Below the pieces are notes generated by a model that saw only the letters and a list, made by a program, of their open reading frames with translations, was not told where the DNA came from and did not search any database. The translations under genes were made by a program, and so were the position numbers. 10,486 nt of DNA from Candidatus Njordarchaeum guaymasense. GTDB lineage: Archaea > Asgardarchaeota > Njordarchaeia > Njordarchaeales > Njordarchaeaceae. This document shows positions 1 to 6,317 of the stretch, piece after piece (positions within the stretch are counted from its first letter, which is position 1; the number at the start of each line of letters is the position of its first letter). Location: contig JAUQYT010000285.1 in assembly GCA_030587605.1 (NCBI GenBank), positions 1 to 10,486 of the forward strand. Reading direction: 5' to 3'.

Positions 1-660
1 GACTCAAGTGGCAAACGAGTTCGATGCTCCGAAGTTGGAGAGTGGGGCTACTTCATAAGTAGCCGACCCTTCGATATTGCCATTAACGATATCAACATAA
101 AGGCGGCAGTATTCGTCGAGAAAGAGGCATTTGCACGGAACCTGATTGAACTCAGATTACCCGAGTCTCTGAAGATCGGCGTCGGCGCATTATTCGGACA
201 GCCCGGTAGGAATATGCGGGGATGGATCAGACGCTTAGCCGACGAACATATCCCAGTCCTTGTCCTAGTAGACTTGTCGCCGTGGAGTCTCCGCATCTTC
301 TCCACGATAAAGAACAACAGTATAGAGCTATCTAATATTCGAGGGCTTGCAACCCCAGAGGCCAAACTGATCGGGTTGCATACATCAGATTTCTTCGCAC
401 CTAACGGCCTGCTCAAAGGGATAACTCACGCCCTTGAAGACTTGGATGAACAAGACCTCAAATGCGCGATCCAGAATCGTGATGTTCCAGCAATAGGTCA
501 GGATGAATTTCTCCGAAAGGAAAACGAGGCAATCATAGAAAGGAAAAAGAAGGGAGAACTTGAATCATTCAAGGCATTTGGAGTATCGCTGAAGGCTCTC
601 AAGAAAAAGTACACTGACTACATAGCGCAAAAGATCTCTGAAGCGGGAGTCAAACTGTAG
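1..660 (+). CDS. top6A: DNA topoisomerase VI subunit A (Spo11-like), C-terminal part, 5' end outside the window
   Basis: The frame is open from base 1 and encodes the last 219 residues. Topoisomerase VI A subunits are usually about 370 residues, so roughly 150 are missing, including the winged-helix domain with the catalytic tyrosine. The visible part is the TOPRIM domain: the acidic strand AAVFVEKEA (Glu codon 118-120), the GQPGRNMRGWIRRL segment, the second acidic strand VLVLVDLSPWS (Asp codon 271-273), and the family signature LATPEAKLIGLHTSDF. In the A2B2 enzyme this domain binds Mg2+ and helps cleave DNA during ATP-dependent strand passage; the B subunit supplies the GHKL ATPase and is often encoded next door. 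The odd feature is the metal motif, normally DxDP[YW][GS], which here reads DLSPWS, so the second Asp is Ser. The ATG at 214 is internal and not the start. A divergent Spo11/Top6A paralogue with altered activity is the alternative. Confidence 0.85.
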   Translation, partial: DSSGKRVRCSEVGEWGYFISSRPFDIAINDINIKAAVFVEKEAFARNLIELRLPESLKIGVGALFGQPGRNMRGWIRRLADEHIPVLVLVDLSPWSLRIFSTIKNNSIELSNIRGLATPEAKLIGLHTSDFFAPNGLLKGITHALEDLDEQDLKCAIQNRDVPAIGQDEFLRKENEAIIERKKKGELESFKAFGVSLKALKKKYTDYIAQKISEAGVKL

Positions 661-706
661 ATTAGCTCCCTCTTTATCATCCTTGATTTGAAGTGCGTAT
701 TTCTCC

Positions 707-732
707 GCGGCTTAGCCGCCGAAGCGTGCTTC
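707..732 (+). terminator. Two adjacent short hairpins between top6A and the kinase gene
   Basis: GCGGC-tta-GCCGC (707-719) is followed after one base by GAAG-cgtg-CTTC (721-732). Both are short perfect inverted repeats in a 133-base intergenic region. They could help end the top6A transcript or lie in the leader of the kinase mRNA. No clear U-tract follows, so termination is only a guess. Confidence 0.25.
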
Positions 733-780
733 TCAATAAGACCGGAATAGTGACTTAAGAGCCGACAAATGGGCTTTAGA

Positions 781-785
781 GAGGT
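781..785 (+). promoter_or_regulatory. Ribosome binding site supporting a TTG start
   Basis: GAGGT lies eight bases before the TTG at 794. The frame has no ATG, GTG or TTG between the upstream stop at 737 and this codon, so the site decides the start. Confidence 0.65.
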
Positions 786-793
786 CCAAGTAT

Positions 794-1369
794 TTGGGCG
801 CGATACTAATATCGGGAACCCCTGGAACAGGGAAGACCACGATTGCTAAGGAACTAGCTACACGTATGTCATACAACTTCTTGGACATGGGGAAACTGGC
901 AGAAGGCGAACACATTTACCTGGAAGTAGATACCGAAAGGAACACTAAAATCATCGATGAGCCAAAGTTGGCGAAACGCATAGAAGAAGAGATAGCCACA
1001 AATAAGGGCAGAATTGTCATATCCAGTCACTACGCGGAGATAGTCAACCCGAGACCAGTTGACAAGGTAATAGTTCTGAGAACTCATCCAGACAGACTCA
1101 GAGAGAGACTCAGTGAACGCGGCTGGTCAGACCATAAAATAAAGGAGAACCTCGAAGCCGAAATATTAGGCGTCTGCTCATTCAATGCTCTACGGAAATA
1201 CGGGAAAGAAAGAGTCTTCGAGATCGACACAACAAACCTGACGCCAAATGAGACTCTTGAGAAAGCATTAGAGATCATAAGATCTGGGGGCAAATCCTAT
1301 ATTGTTGGTTCAGTCAACTGGCTTGCGGAATTAGAAAGGGAAAACCGGCTTAACTCGTATATGCGTTAG
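794..1369 (+). CDS. AK6/Fap7-like adenylate kinase family NTPase
   Basis: This 191-residue P-loop kinase is of normal length for the AK6/Fap7 (hCINAP) family. Walker A is GTPGTGKT at residues 8-15. The Walker B-like segment IVISSHYAEIV lies near 74-84. VLRTHP, then RL.ERGW...KI.EN.EAEI (105-124), forms the small lid region, and GSVNW (172-176) matches the C-terminal GxVDW-type motif of archaeal members. Family members are adenylate kinases/ATPases that act late in small-subunit ribosome assembly with uS11 (Rps14) and are cytoplasmic. The usual DxH of the Walker B segment reads S77-S-H79, so His is kept but the acidic residue is not. The start is TTG. The gene is convergent with the downstream protease gene, with 38 bases between the stops. 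A general nucleoside kinase is less likely. Confidence 0.85.
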   Translation: MGAILISGTPGTGKTTIAKELATRMSYNFLDMGKLAEGEHIYLEVDTERNTKIIDEPKLAKRIEEEIATNKGRIVISSHYAEIVNPRPVDKVIVLRTHPDRLRERLSERGWSDHKIKENLEAEILGVCSFNALRKYGKERVFEIDTTNLTPNETLEKALEIIRSGGKSYIVGSVNWLAELERENRLNSYMR

Positions 1370-1407
1370 AAATTGGAAGAAATTATCACCCACTTGAAAC
1401 TCCTTGA

Positions 1408-2517
1408 TTACTTTGGTCGGGTTCTTCGCATGTCCTTATCTATCTTAGCCAAGTTTACGAGTCTCTTGTAGACTGGCGGGTGTGTCGAGAAAAGCGTATT
1501 CAAGCTTAGGAAACTGTCCTTCTTCCTTCCAGTCTCTATAGCTCTAGATATGTCCCTATCGGTCAGTAGCCCTCGCTCTCTGAGTCTCTCGACATCCTTC
1601 TGAGCACTGACAGGATCCGCTATGAAGAAGGCTCGCAAACCTGGAGACTCTCCCACGCTTTGACTCAACTTCGTCGAGATCTTAACCAAGCTACTTTGCA
1701 GACTCTTGGGATCCTCTGTCGTTCGGGCCGAGTAAGCATCAGCGTAAAACTCGCGCGTTCTACTTACAGCTCTCACTATCATCATGAAAATGAGGTAGAC
1801 AAGGAGTGAGAGAATCCCAGCGATTACCAATAGCGTTCCTGCGTTCTGCGAGCTGCCACGTCGTCCGCCCGAAGACCCCCCTGAAAAGTAGGCTGAGGTG
1901 AATGCCACCCTAGCTACCAGGAACGCAAGGAGCGGTAGAACACTTAACACGGTTAGCGTGATGTAGTCTTTATGTTTAATGTGTCCAAGCTCATGTCCTA
2001 TTACTCCGCGTACCTCTTGTTCGTTGAGCGTGTTCAGTAAGCCGTCCGTTACTGCTAATGTAGCTCCCTTCGACGTTCTCCCATAGGTGAATGCATTCGG
2101 TTCCTTCATAGGACATATAGCAATCTTGGGAGTAGGCACGTGCCCCTCCTCAGCCAATTCCTGAACCGTTTTCTCCAGCCATGGCTTCTCTCCAGGTTTC
2201 AGGTATCTGAGTCTCATGGCTCTTCCAACAACGCTCGGACCTATCAGGTACTGGATCAACACGAAGATGATTGTCAAAATGAATGGGATCAAGAGTGGTC
2301 CCATAACGGCGTTAATGAAGATCACTAACGCAGCGTCTAAAACTGGGCCGATTATTGGTACTAGTCCTATGAGAGGAACATGAGAAATGCTGACTATCTG
2401 CGCACTTGGTAAATAGGACTGTAGGAGATAAGTGATACCCCACACGAAAAGGAAAAACACTATGGCAGATACAAGTACGGCAAGGTACATTCTTAGCTTT
2501 AGTCTAACGAGAGTCAA
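1408..2517 (-). CDS. htpX: HtpX-like M48 family membrane zinc metalloprotease
   Basis: This 369-residue protein has the layout of HtpX, a membrane protease that degrades misfolded membrane proteins with the active site facing the cytoplasm. Hydrophobic segments lie near residues 10-32, 47-72 and 74-97. The catalytic motif HELGH is at 175-179 (zinc ligands H175 and H179, catalytic E176), with the probable third ligand E256 in SRTREFYADAYSA. Two more hydrophobic spans (about 187-208 and 227-251) flank a Gly/Ser-rich loop, and FSTHPP (343-348) is typical of the C-terminus. Relative to short homologues there is an extra helical stretch around 300-340 before STHPP. The TTG at 2517-2515 is chosen because GGAGG lies seven bases upstream; an in-frame ATG (codon 10, 2490-2488) is the alternative. 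All zinc-site residues are present, so it should be active. Confidence 0.93.
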   Translation of the reverse strand: MTLVRLKLRMYLAVLVSAIVFFLFVWGITYLLQSYLPSAQIVSISHVPLIGLVPIIGPVLDAALVIFINAVMGPLLIPFILTIIFVLIQYLIGPSVVGRAMRLRYLKPGEKPWLEKTVQELAEEGHVPTPKIAICPMKEPNAFTYGRTSKGATLAVTDGLLNTLNEQEVRGVIGHELGHIKHKDYITLTVLSVLPLLAFLVARVAFTSAYFSGGSSGGRRGSSQNAGTLLVIAGILSLLVYLIFMMIVRAVSRTREFYADAYSARTTEDPKSLQSSLVKISTKLSQSVGESPGLRAFFIADPVSAQKDVERLRERGLLTDRDISRAIETGRKKDSFLSLNTLFSTHPPVYKRLVNLAKIDKDMRRTRPK

Positions 2518-2524
2518 TGCGAGT

Positions 2525-2538
2525 CCTCCGTACGGGAG
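2525..2538 (-). promoter_or_regulatory. htpX ribosome binding site within a small inverted repeat
   Basis: On the minus strand GGAGG (2529-2525) precedes the TTG start by seven bases and fixes it. Just upstream, CTCC (2538-2535) can pair with GGAG of this site across a five-base loop, and a neighbouring U·G pair may add to it. This could partly hide the site. It matters only if the transcript starts upstream of 2538, which is uncertain. Confidence 0.5.
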
Positions 2539-2550
2539 AATTAGCGGGAG

Positions 2551-2570
2551 TTCTATTAAACCTTTTTATC
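2551..2570 (-). promoter_or_regulatory. Putative TATA region of htpX
   Basis: The minus strand reads GATAAAAAGGTTTAATAGAA, containing two TATA-like cores (ATAAAAAG and TTTAATAG) 36-53 bases before the TTG codon. A start site about 25 bases downstream would give a very short leader. Which core is used cannot be told by eye. Confidence 0.35.
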
Positions 2571-2599
2571 ATCGAGTCAGACGCCTATTACTCGTAAGG

Positions 2600-2607
2600 T
2601 TAAAATA
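2600..2607 (+). promoter_or_regulatory. Putative TATA box for the acyl-CoA synthetase gene
   Basis: TTAAAATA resembles an archaeal TATA box. If used, transcription would start near 2630 and give a leader of roughly 190 bases containing the GACGAG repeats. A second A/T-rich stretch at 2792-2802 is too close to the start codon to serve well. Confidence 0.3.
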
Positions 2608-2634
2608 ATCAAGACCTTAATCTATCCTAAGCCT

Positions 2635-2680
2635 GACGAGAAGACGAGTGTTTGGTCTATCGAGACGAGGTTGGGACGAA
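2635..2680 (+). repeat. Cluster of four GACGAG/GACGAA hexamers
   Basis: GACGAG occurs at 2635-2640, 2643-2648 and 2664-2669, and GACGAA at 2675-2680, with start-to-start spacings of 8, 21 and 11 bases. The irregular spacing argues against a simple tandem repeat. Its place between a divergent promoter and the synthetase gene makes a protein-binding or leader RNA role possible, but unproven. Confidence 0.4.
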
Positions 2681-2815
2681 TAAAACTCAACAATTGCTTT
2701 CATTGCGGCGCCCCTTGTTTGGAGACAAATCCGCGGGCGTGGAGTCACATCAATGAACTATTCTTTCCTGGCATCGGGGTTGTAACGGTTTCAATAGTTA
2801 TATGCGAGGGAAAAC

Positions 2816-4936
2816 TTGTCGATGAGCATTCCGGAGAAAATCTTCAGCCCCTCCACGGTAGCTGTCGTCGGTGCTTCCAGGAGCCCTGACAAGATAGGCA
2901 ACGTTGTTCTTCGAAACATACTTGAAAGCGGTTACAGAGGAAAGATTTTTCCGATAAACCCAAACACCTCGGAAATCTTGGGTCTAAAGAGTTATGCAAC
3001 GATATCTGACATAAATGAGGAAGTTGACCAAGCCGTAATAAACATACCCGCCAAATTTGTTCCAGATTCTCTGGCCGAGTGCGGAGAGAAGGGCGTAAGT
3101 AGTGTCGTCGTGATTTCGGCAGGCTTCAAAGAAGTTGGGTACGAAGGGGCTCAGCTCGAGAAGCAATGTGTCGAGATTTGTAGAAAATATAATATGCGAA
3201 TGCTTGGACCAAACGTAGTTGGATACATTGACACTTGGACGCCAATTAACGCAACCTTCGCCCCCAATATGGCTCTAAAAGGGACTATCGGTCTAGCTTC
3301 ACAGTCAGGCGCATTATGCACTTCTATACTTGACTGGTCTCGTCAAGCTGGTATAGGATTCTCAAAATTTATCAGTGTAGGCAACAAGGCTGACCTAACA
3401 GAATCCGACATGCTCGAAATCATGTCTGCAGACCCAGAGACCAGAGTCGTAGTCATCTATATTGAATCGGTTGTAAACGGGCCAAGATTCATCGACGTTG
3501 CCCGAAGAGTCACGAGAAAGAAACCAGTAGTCGTACTCAAGTCGGGAGTTTCAGAAGCGGGTGCACGAGCAGCTTCGTCGCATACAGGTGCTCTCGCTGG
3601 GAGTGATGTCGCAGTTGAAACTTCCTTCAGACAAATGGGTATTCTACGCGCTCACTCGCTTAGCGAGCTATTCGATCTTGCCATTGCGTTGTCCTCACAA
3701 CCGGTTCCGAAGGGAGACCGGTTGGCTGTGGTCACAAACGCTGGTGGACCAGGCGTGTTAACCGCTGACGCAGTTGAGACACATGGGCTGAAAATGGCGT
3801 CGCTCTCTCCAGTAACGATTACGAAGTTGCGTGAGAACTTATCCCCCGAGGCGGCCGTCAATAACCCGGTCGACGTTGTTGGTGATGCGGACATCAATCG
3901 TTACTCTTTTGCACTTAGAACCGTTCTAAGCGATCCGAACGTTGATGGCATACTCGCACTCTTGTCCCCCGTTGCCGTTCTACCCCCGGAGAAGTTGGCT
4001 GAGTTACTGATATCGATTAAGAAAGAAGGCATAGACAAACCTGTCCTCAGTGCGCTTATGGGCGGGGATACAATGCTGAAGGCTCACGACCACTTGATGG
4101 CAGCGGGACTACCTTGTTTCACATTTCCAGAAGATGGTGTACAGACAATTCTTGGGATGACAAGGTATGCTAGAATCTTGAGCCTTCCGTCTGATGAGAA
4201 GATCCCAGAGTTCACGGTAGACAAAGACAAAGTAACAATGATCATTGAGGAAGCTCGAAAAGATGGTAGAGCCACCTTACTTGGCTCAGAGGCTATGGCA
4301 GTGGCGGAGGCCTACGGAATGAATGTGCCCCCAACAAGACTCGTAACCACAAGCAGACAAGCCGCTGAATTAGCTGAGCAGATGGGTTACCCCGTAGCGC
4401 TTAAAATCTCCTCGCCTCAAATTCTGCACAAGACCGATGTGGGTGGAGTCAAGCTGAATCTGAGTTCTGCGACACAAGTTGAGGAGGCATTCACAAACAT
4501 AATTGATCTCGTCTCATCAAGATTCCCTGGGGCTAGAATATACGGTTGCGACCTGCAGAAGATGGTTAGACCGGGCTTCGAACTAATAATGGGGTCCACC
4601 AGGGATCTAGTGTTCGGTTCCTTGATCATGTTTGGGCTGGGTGGGATCTTTGCAAACTTCTTGAAAGACGTTTCATTTAGACTGGCGCCCCTCTCAGAGA
4701 GAGTAGTTGGAGAGATGATAAGTGAGACAAAAGCCTTCACCATACTCAGAGGAGTTAGAGGAGTGAAACCCTATGACGTTGAGTCGATCCAGAACATGCT
4801 ACTTAGACTCTCCCAACTCGTAACAGATTTTCCAGAGATAACTGAAGCCGATGTAAACCCCGTGTTCGCGTACCCAGCCGGAGAGGGATGCGTAGCCCTC
4901 GACGTGAAACTGGTAGTAGGCGGAAGATCAACCTAA
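2816..4936 (+). CDS. ADP-forming acyl-CoA synthetase (acetate-CoA ligase type), fused alpha and beta parts
   Basis: This enzyme family converts acyl-CoA, ADP and phosphate to acid, CoA and ATP, the main substrate-level ATP step in many archaeal fermenters. The 706 residues carry both halves of the AcdA/AcdB enzyme. Residues 1-130 are a Rossmann CoA-binding domain (VAVVGASRSPDKIGN). About 145-290 is the succinyl-CoA ligase-like domain with the phosphohistidine site ASSHTGALAGSD (H256) and an upstream Glu, E217, in YIESV. About 300-450 is the second ligase-type domain, and about 480-703 is an ATP-grasp domain with ILHKTDVGGV (H538), FGLGGIF...LKDVSFRLAPL and ADVNP near the end. All expected catalytic residues are seen. 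TTG 2816 has GAGGG five bases upstream; ATG 2822 is an equally plausible start two codons later. Substrate (acetate, branched-chain or aryl acids) cannot be told from sequence. Protein acetyltransferases share this architecture, but no GNAT domain is present. Confidence 0.94.
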   Translation: MSMSIPEKIFSPSTVAVVGASRSPDKIGNVVLRNILESGYRGKIFPINPNTSEILGLKSYATISDINEEVDQAVINIPAKFVPDSLAECGEKGVSSVVVISAGFKEVGYEGAQLEKQCVEICRKYNMRMLGPNVVGYIDTWTPINATFAPNMALKGTIGLASQSGALCTSILDWSRQAGIGFSKFISVGNKADLTESDMLEIMSADPETRVVVIYIESVVNGPRFIDVARRVTRKKPVVVLKSGVSEAGARAASSHTGALAGSDVAVETSFRQMGILRAHSLSELFDLAIALSSQPVPKGDRLAVVTNAGGPGVLTADAVETHGLKMASLSPVTITKLRENLSPEAAVNNPVDVVGDADINRYSFALRTVLSDPNVDGILALLSPVAVLPPEKLAELLISIKKEGIDKPVLSALMGGDTMLKAHDHLMAAGLPCFTFPEDGVQTILGMTRYARILSLPSDEKIPEFTVDKDKVTMIIEEARKDGRATLLGSEAMAVAEAYGMNVPPTRLVTTSRQAAELAEQMGYPVALKISSPQILHKTDVGGVKLNLSSATQVEEAFTNIIDLVSSRFPGARIYGCDLQKMVRPGFELIMGSTRDLVFGSLIMFGLGGIFANFLKDVSFRLAPLSERVVGEMISETKAFTILRGVRGVKPYDVESIQNMLLRLSQLVTDFPEITEADVNPVFAYPAGEGCVALDVKLVVGGRST

Positions 4937-4957
4937 AACGTAAAAGAAAGATCAATC

Positions 4958-4965
4958 CTATATGT
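4958..4965 (+). promoter_or_regulatory. Possible internal TATA element
   Basis: CTATATGT sits in the 74-base gap before the next gene, and about 25 bases downstream would give a start near 4988 and a leader of about 20 bases holding GGAAG. The gene could therefore have its own promoter besides read-through from the synthetase. Confidence 0.3.
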
Positions 4966-5010
4966 GATAAAGTAAGTGTCCTGAGCGGCTGAAACGGAAG
5001 CGTGTTGGCA

Positions 5011-6099
5011 ATGGCCAAATCTCTCTACATAGTTTCGGCTAATGAATTCAGCGGAAAAACCGCTATTTGCCTGGGCCTAGCTGTGAAATTCAAAGAACTA
5101 GGGATGAAAGTCTCATACTTCAAACCAATAGCTCCTGCAATCGGCACAATAAGAGCGGGTTGTCCCTATGACGATGACGCTGAGCTAATGATCGAATCTC
5201 TCGATCTACCTCATCCTGTGACCACAATCGTAACAGGCTTTCTGGAACGCCACTACCTTGACAAGGTCTCTCCTGAGCATCAGAAGGCCCTGCTGAAGAA
5301 AATGGATAAATCCTACAGCGAAGTCTCCAAGGACGCAGACATAGTAATAATTGAGGGGTGCAGAAGATTCCGAGACGGATTAGCATTCGGCCTCGACCCG
5401 ACAAGCCTTGCCAAAAGATTCGACGCCAAAATGGTTATTGTTGGTAAGGGAGGCGAAGACACTGTAGCTGATAAGATCCTCATCGAGAAAATGGTGACTG
5501 ACCTAAATGGTGTGGAGCTGATTGGCTGTGTCATTAACAATGTCCCCAAGACAACGATAGCGCGCGTAGAGGGAGTAATCAAGCCCGTTTTGGAGTCCAA
5601 GGGTATTAGGATTCTCGGCATAATACCTGAGGAGATTGGCCTCACCGCACCCTCAGTAGCGGACATTCAAGCAACGCTCCAAGGAGAAGTACTCGCTGGC
5701 GAAGAGAACTTTGACAGAGTGGTAAGAAACATCTTGGTGGGGGCTATGACGCCCAGTTCGGCGCTAAGATTCCTGAGGAGTGTGGACGACAAAGTCGTTG
5801 TAACAGGCGGAGACAGATCCGACATAGCAATACTCGCACTTGAGACAGACACATCACTTCTAGTGCTAACAGGAAACATTTACCCAGATGTTCACGTAAT
5901 CTCAAAGGCAAAAGAGAAAGGTGTTCCTGTGATACTAGTTGCTGATGACACGTACGCAACCATAAGCAAGATCGAATCAGTTGCAGGACGCATAAAACCA
6001 GGAGATAAAAAGAAGATCAATCTCGCAGTTCAGATTACCTCGACTAACGTGGACTGGAAGCATATACTCACTTCGCTTGGCTTTGAATCATTTACGTAA
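5011..6099 (+). CDS. BioD-like P-loop plus DRTGG-domain protein (phosphotransacetylase N-terminal family, COG0857-type)
   Basis: This 362-residue protein matches the regulatory N-terminal half of long bacterial phosphotransacetylases but lacks the catalytic acetyltransferase domain. Residues 1-205 are a dethiobiotin synthetase-like AAA_26 fold with the P-loop SANEFSGKT (9-17), IVIIEGCRRF (111-120) as the Walker B-like strand, and GCVINNVP (172-179). About 212-325 is a DRTGG domain with AMTPSSAL (245-252), VVVTGGDRSDIAIL (262-275) and LTGNIYPD. The P-loop lacks the usual first Gly but keeps GKT. Stand-alone proteins of this type are seen beside ADP-forming acetyl-CoA synthetases in archaea. 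The biochemical role is not established to my knowledge; sensing nucleotides or acyl-CoA status to tune the synthetase is an inference. ATG 5011 is chosen because homologues start just before the first strand and GGAAG lies ten bases upstream; GTG 5002 is possible. Confidence 0.88.
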   Translation: MAKSLYIVSANEFSGKTAICLGLAVKFKELGMKVSYFKPIAPAIGTIRAGCPYDDDAELMIESLDLPHPVTTIVTGFLERHYLDKVSPEHQKALLKKMDKSYSEVSKDADIVIIEGCRRFRDGLAFGLDPTSLAKRFDAKMVIVGKGGEDTVADKILIEKMVTDLNGVELIGCVINNVPKTTIARVEGVIKPVLESKGIRILGIIPEEIGLTAPSVADIQATLQGEVLAGEENFDRVVRNILVGAMTPSSALRFLRSVDDKVVVTGGDRSDIAILALETDTSLLVLTGNIYPDVHVISKAKEKGVPVILVADDTYATISKIESVAGRIKPGDKKKINLAVQITSTNVDWKHILTSLGFESFT

Positions 6100-6208
6100 G
6101 ATCCTCTTGACTTCCCGTGGTCGATCAAGAATTGAGTTCATTTGATTGTTATTATTGAAGGACACGTTTGATTACAAAGACTGTTTATCTTGATTTTCTT
6201 GTCCTTAA

Positions 6209-6226
6209 CCTTTATTAAACTGCTGA
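6209..6226 (+). repeat. Promoter-proximal element, copy 1
   Basis: CCTTTATTAAACTGCTGA contains the probable TATA box. The same bases recur at 9414-9433 with a two-base GA insertion after CCTTTAT. Both copies are upstream of membrane transporter genes. Confidence 0.4.
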
Positions 6227-6234
6227 ACTACTAA

Positions 6235-6246
6235 ACAACAAGTTGT
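6235..6246 (+). promoter_or_regulatory. Operator-like inverted repeat ACAAC-AA-GTTGT
   Basis: Five-base perfect arms with a two-base centre lie about 16-27 bases after the TTTATTAAA element, where transcription should begin. A repressor binding here would block initiation. The arms are short, so chance is a real alternative. Confidence 0.3.
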
Positions 6247-6301
6247 GTGTCGAAGTCCTATCAAAGGTATTGGTCAACAATCTTGAAGTTCTAAAAGCAA
6301 C

Positions 6302-6309
6302 GGGGAGGT
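6302..6309 (+). promoter_or_regulatory. Strong ribosome binding site selecting a CTG start
   Basis: GGGGAGGT is close to the full anti-Shine-Dalgarno complement. Eight bases later comes CTG (6318-6320), in frame with the ATPase. A TAG at 6309-6311 closes the frame upstream, and no ATG, GTG or TTG occurs before 6369. This makes CTG the likely initiation codon. Confidence 0.75.
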
Positions 6310-6317
6310 AGAACGCC

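Larger units (their letters stand above)
2518..2815. other. Divergent intergenic region between htpX and the acyl-CoA synthetase gene
   Basis: This 298-base region separates two divergently transcribed genes. It holds the htpX promoter and ribosome site at its left end, a TTAAAATA element at 2600-2607, a cluster of GACGAG repeats at 2635-2680, and GAGGG at 2806-2810 before the synthetase start. An open frame spans 2560-2889, but its only start codon is a TTG at 2671 with GAGG directly abutting it, and it would overlap the synthetase by 74 bases. I do not call it a gene. Confidence 0.6.
6100..6317 (+). promoter_or_regulatory. Leader and promoter region of the ABC transporter operon
   Basis: This 218-base A/T-rich gap separates two same-strand genes. 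T-rich stretches at 6181-6200 could end the upstream transcript. TTTATTAAA at 6211-6219 is the best TATA candidate, implying a start near 6240 and a leader of about 75 bases. A small inverted repeat lies at the expected start site, and a strong ribosome site closes the region. No small gene was seen. Confidence 0.45.

Noticed and set aside
48..416. 122-codon minus-strand frame opposite the topoisomerase gene
   Set aside because: The plus strand encodes clear topoisomerase VI A motifs over the same bases; the antisense product has no family resemblance.
214..660. A 148-residue protein starting at ATG 214
   Set aside because: The same frame is open to base 1 and the upstream residues include the TOPRIM glutamate strand, so the ATG is internal to the topoisomerase gene.
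1085..1113. Direct repeat GACTCAG within the kinase gene
   Set aside because: It is explained by repeated Arg-Leu/Arg-Glu codons in the conserved RLRERLSERG helix.
2671..2889. Small cysteine-containing protein before the synthetase
   Set aside because: Weak start, no properly spaced ribosome site and a 74-base overlap with a certain gene; kept only as a low-interest observation.
4417..4743. 108-codon open frame on the minus strand inside the synthetase gene
   Set aside because: It lies opposite the ATP-grasp domain and shows no recognisable motif; it is a shadow of a strongly conserved gene.
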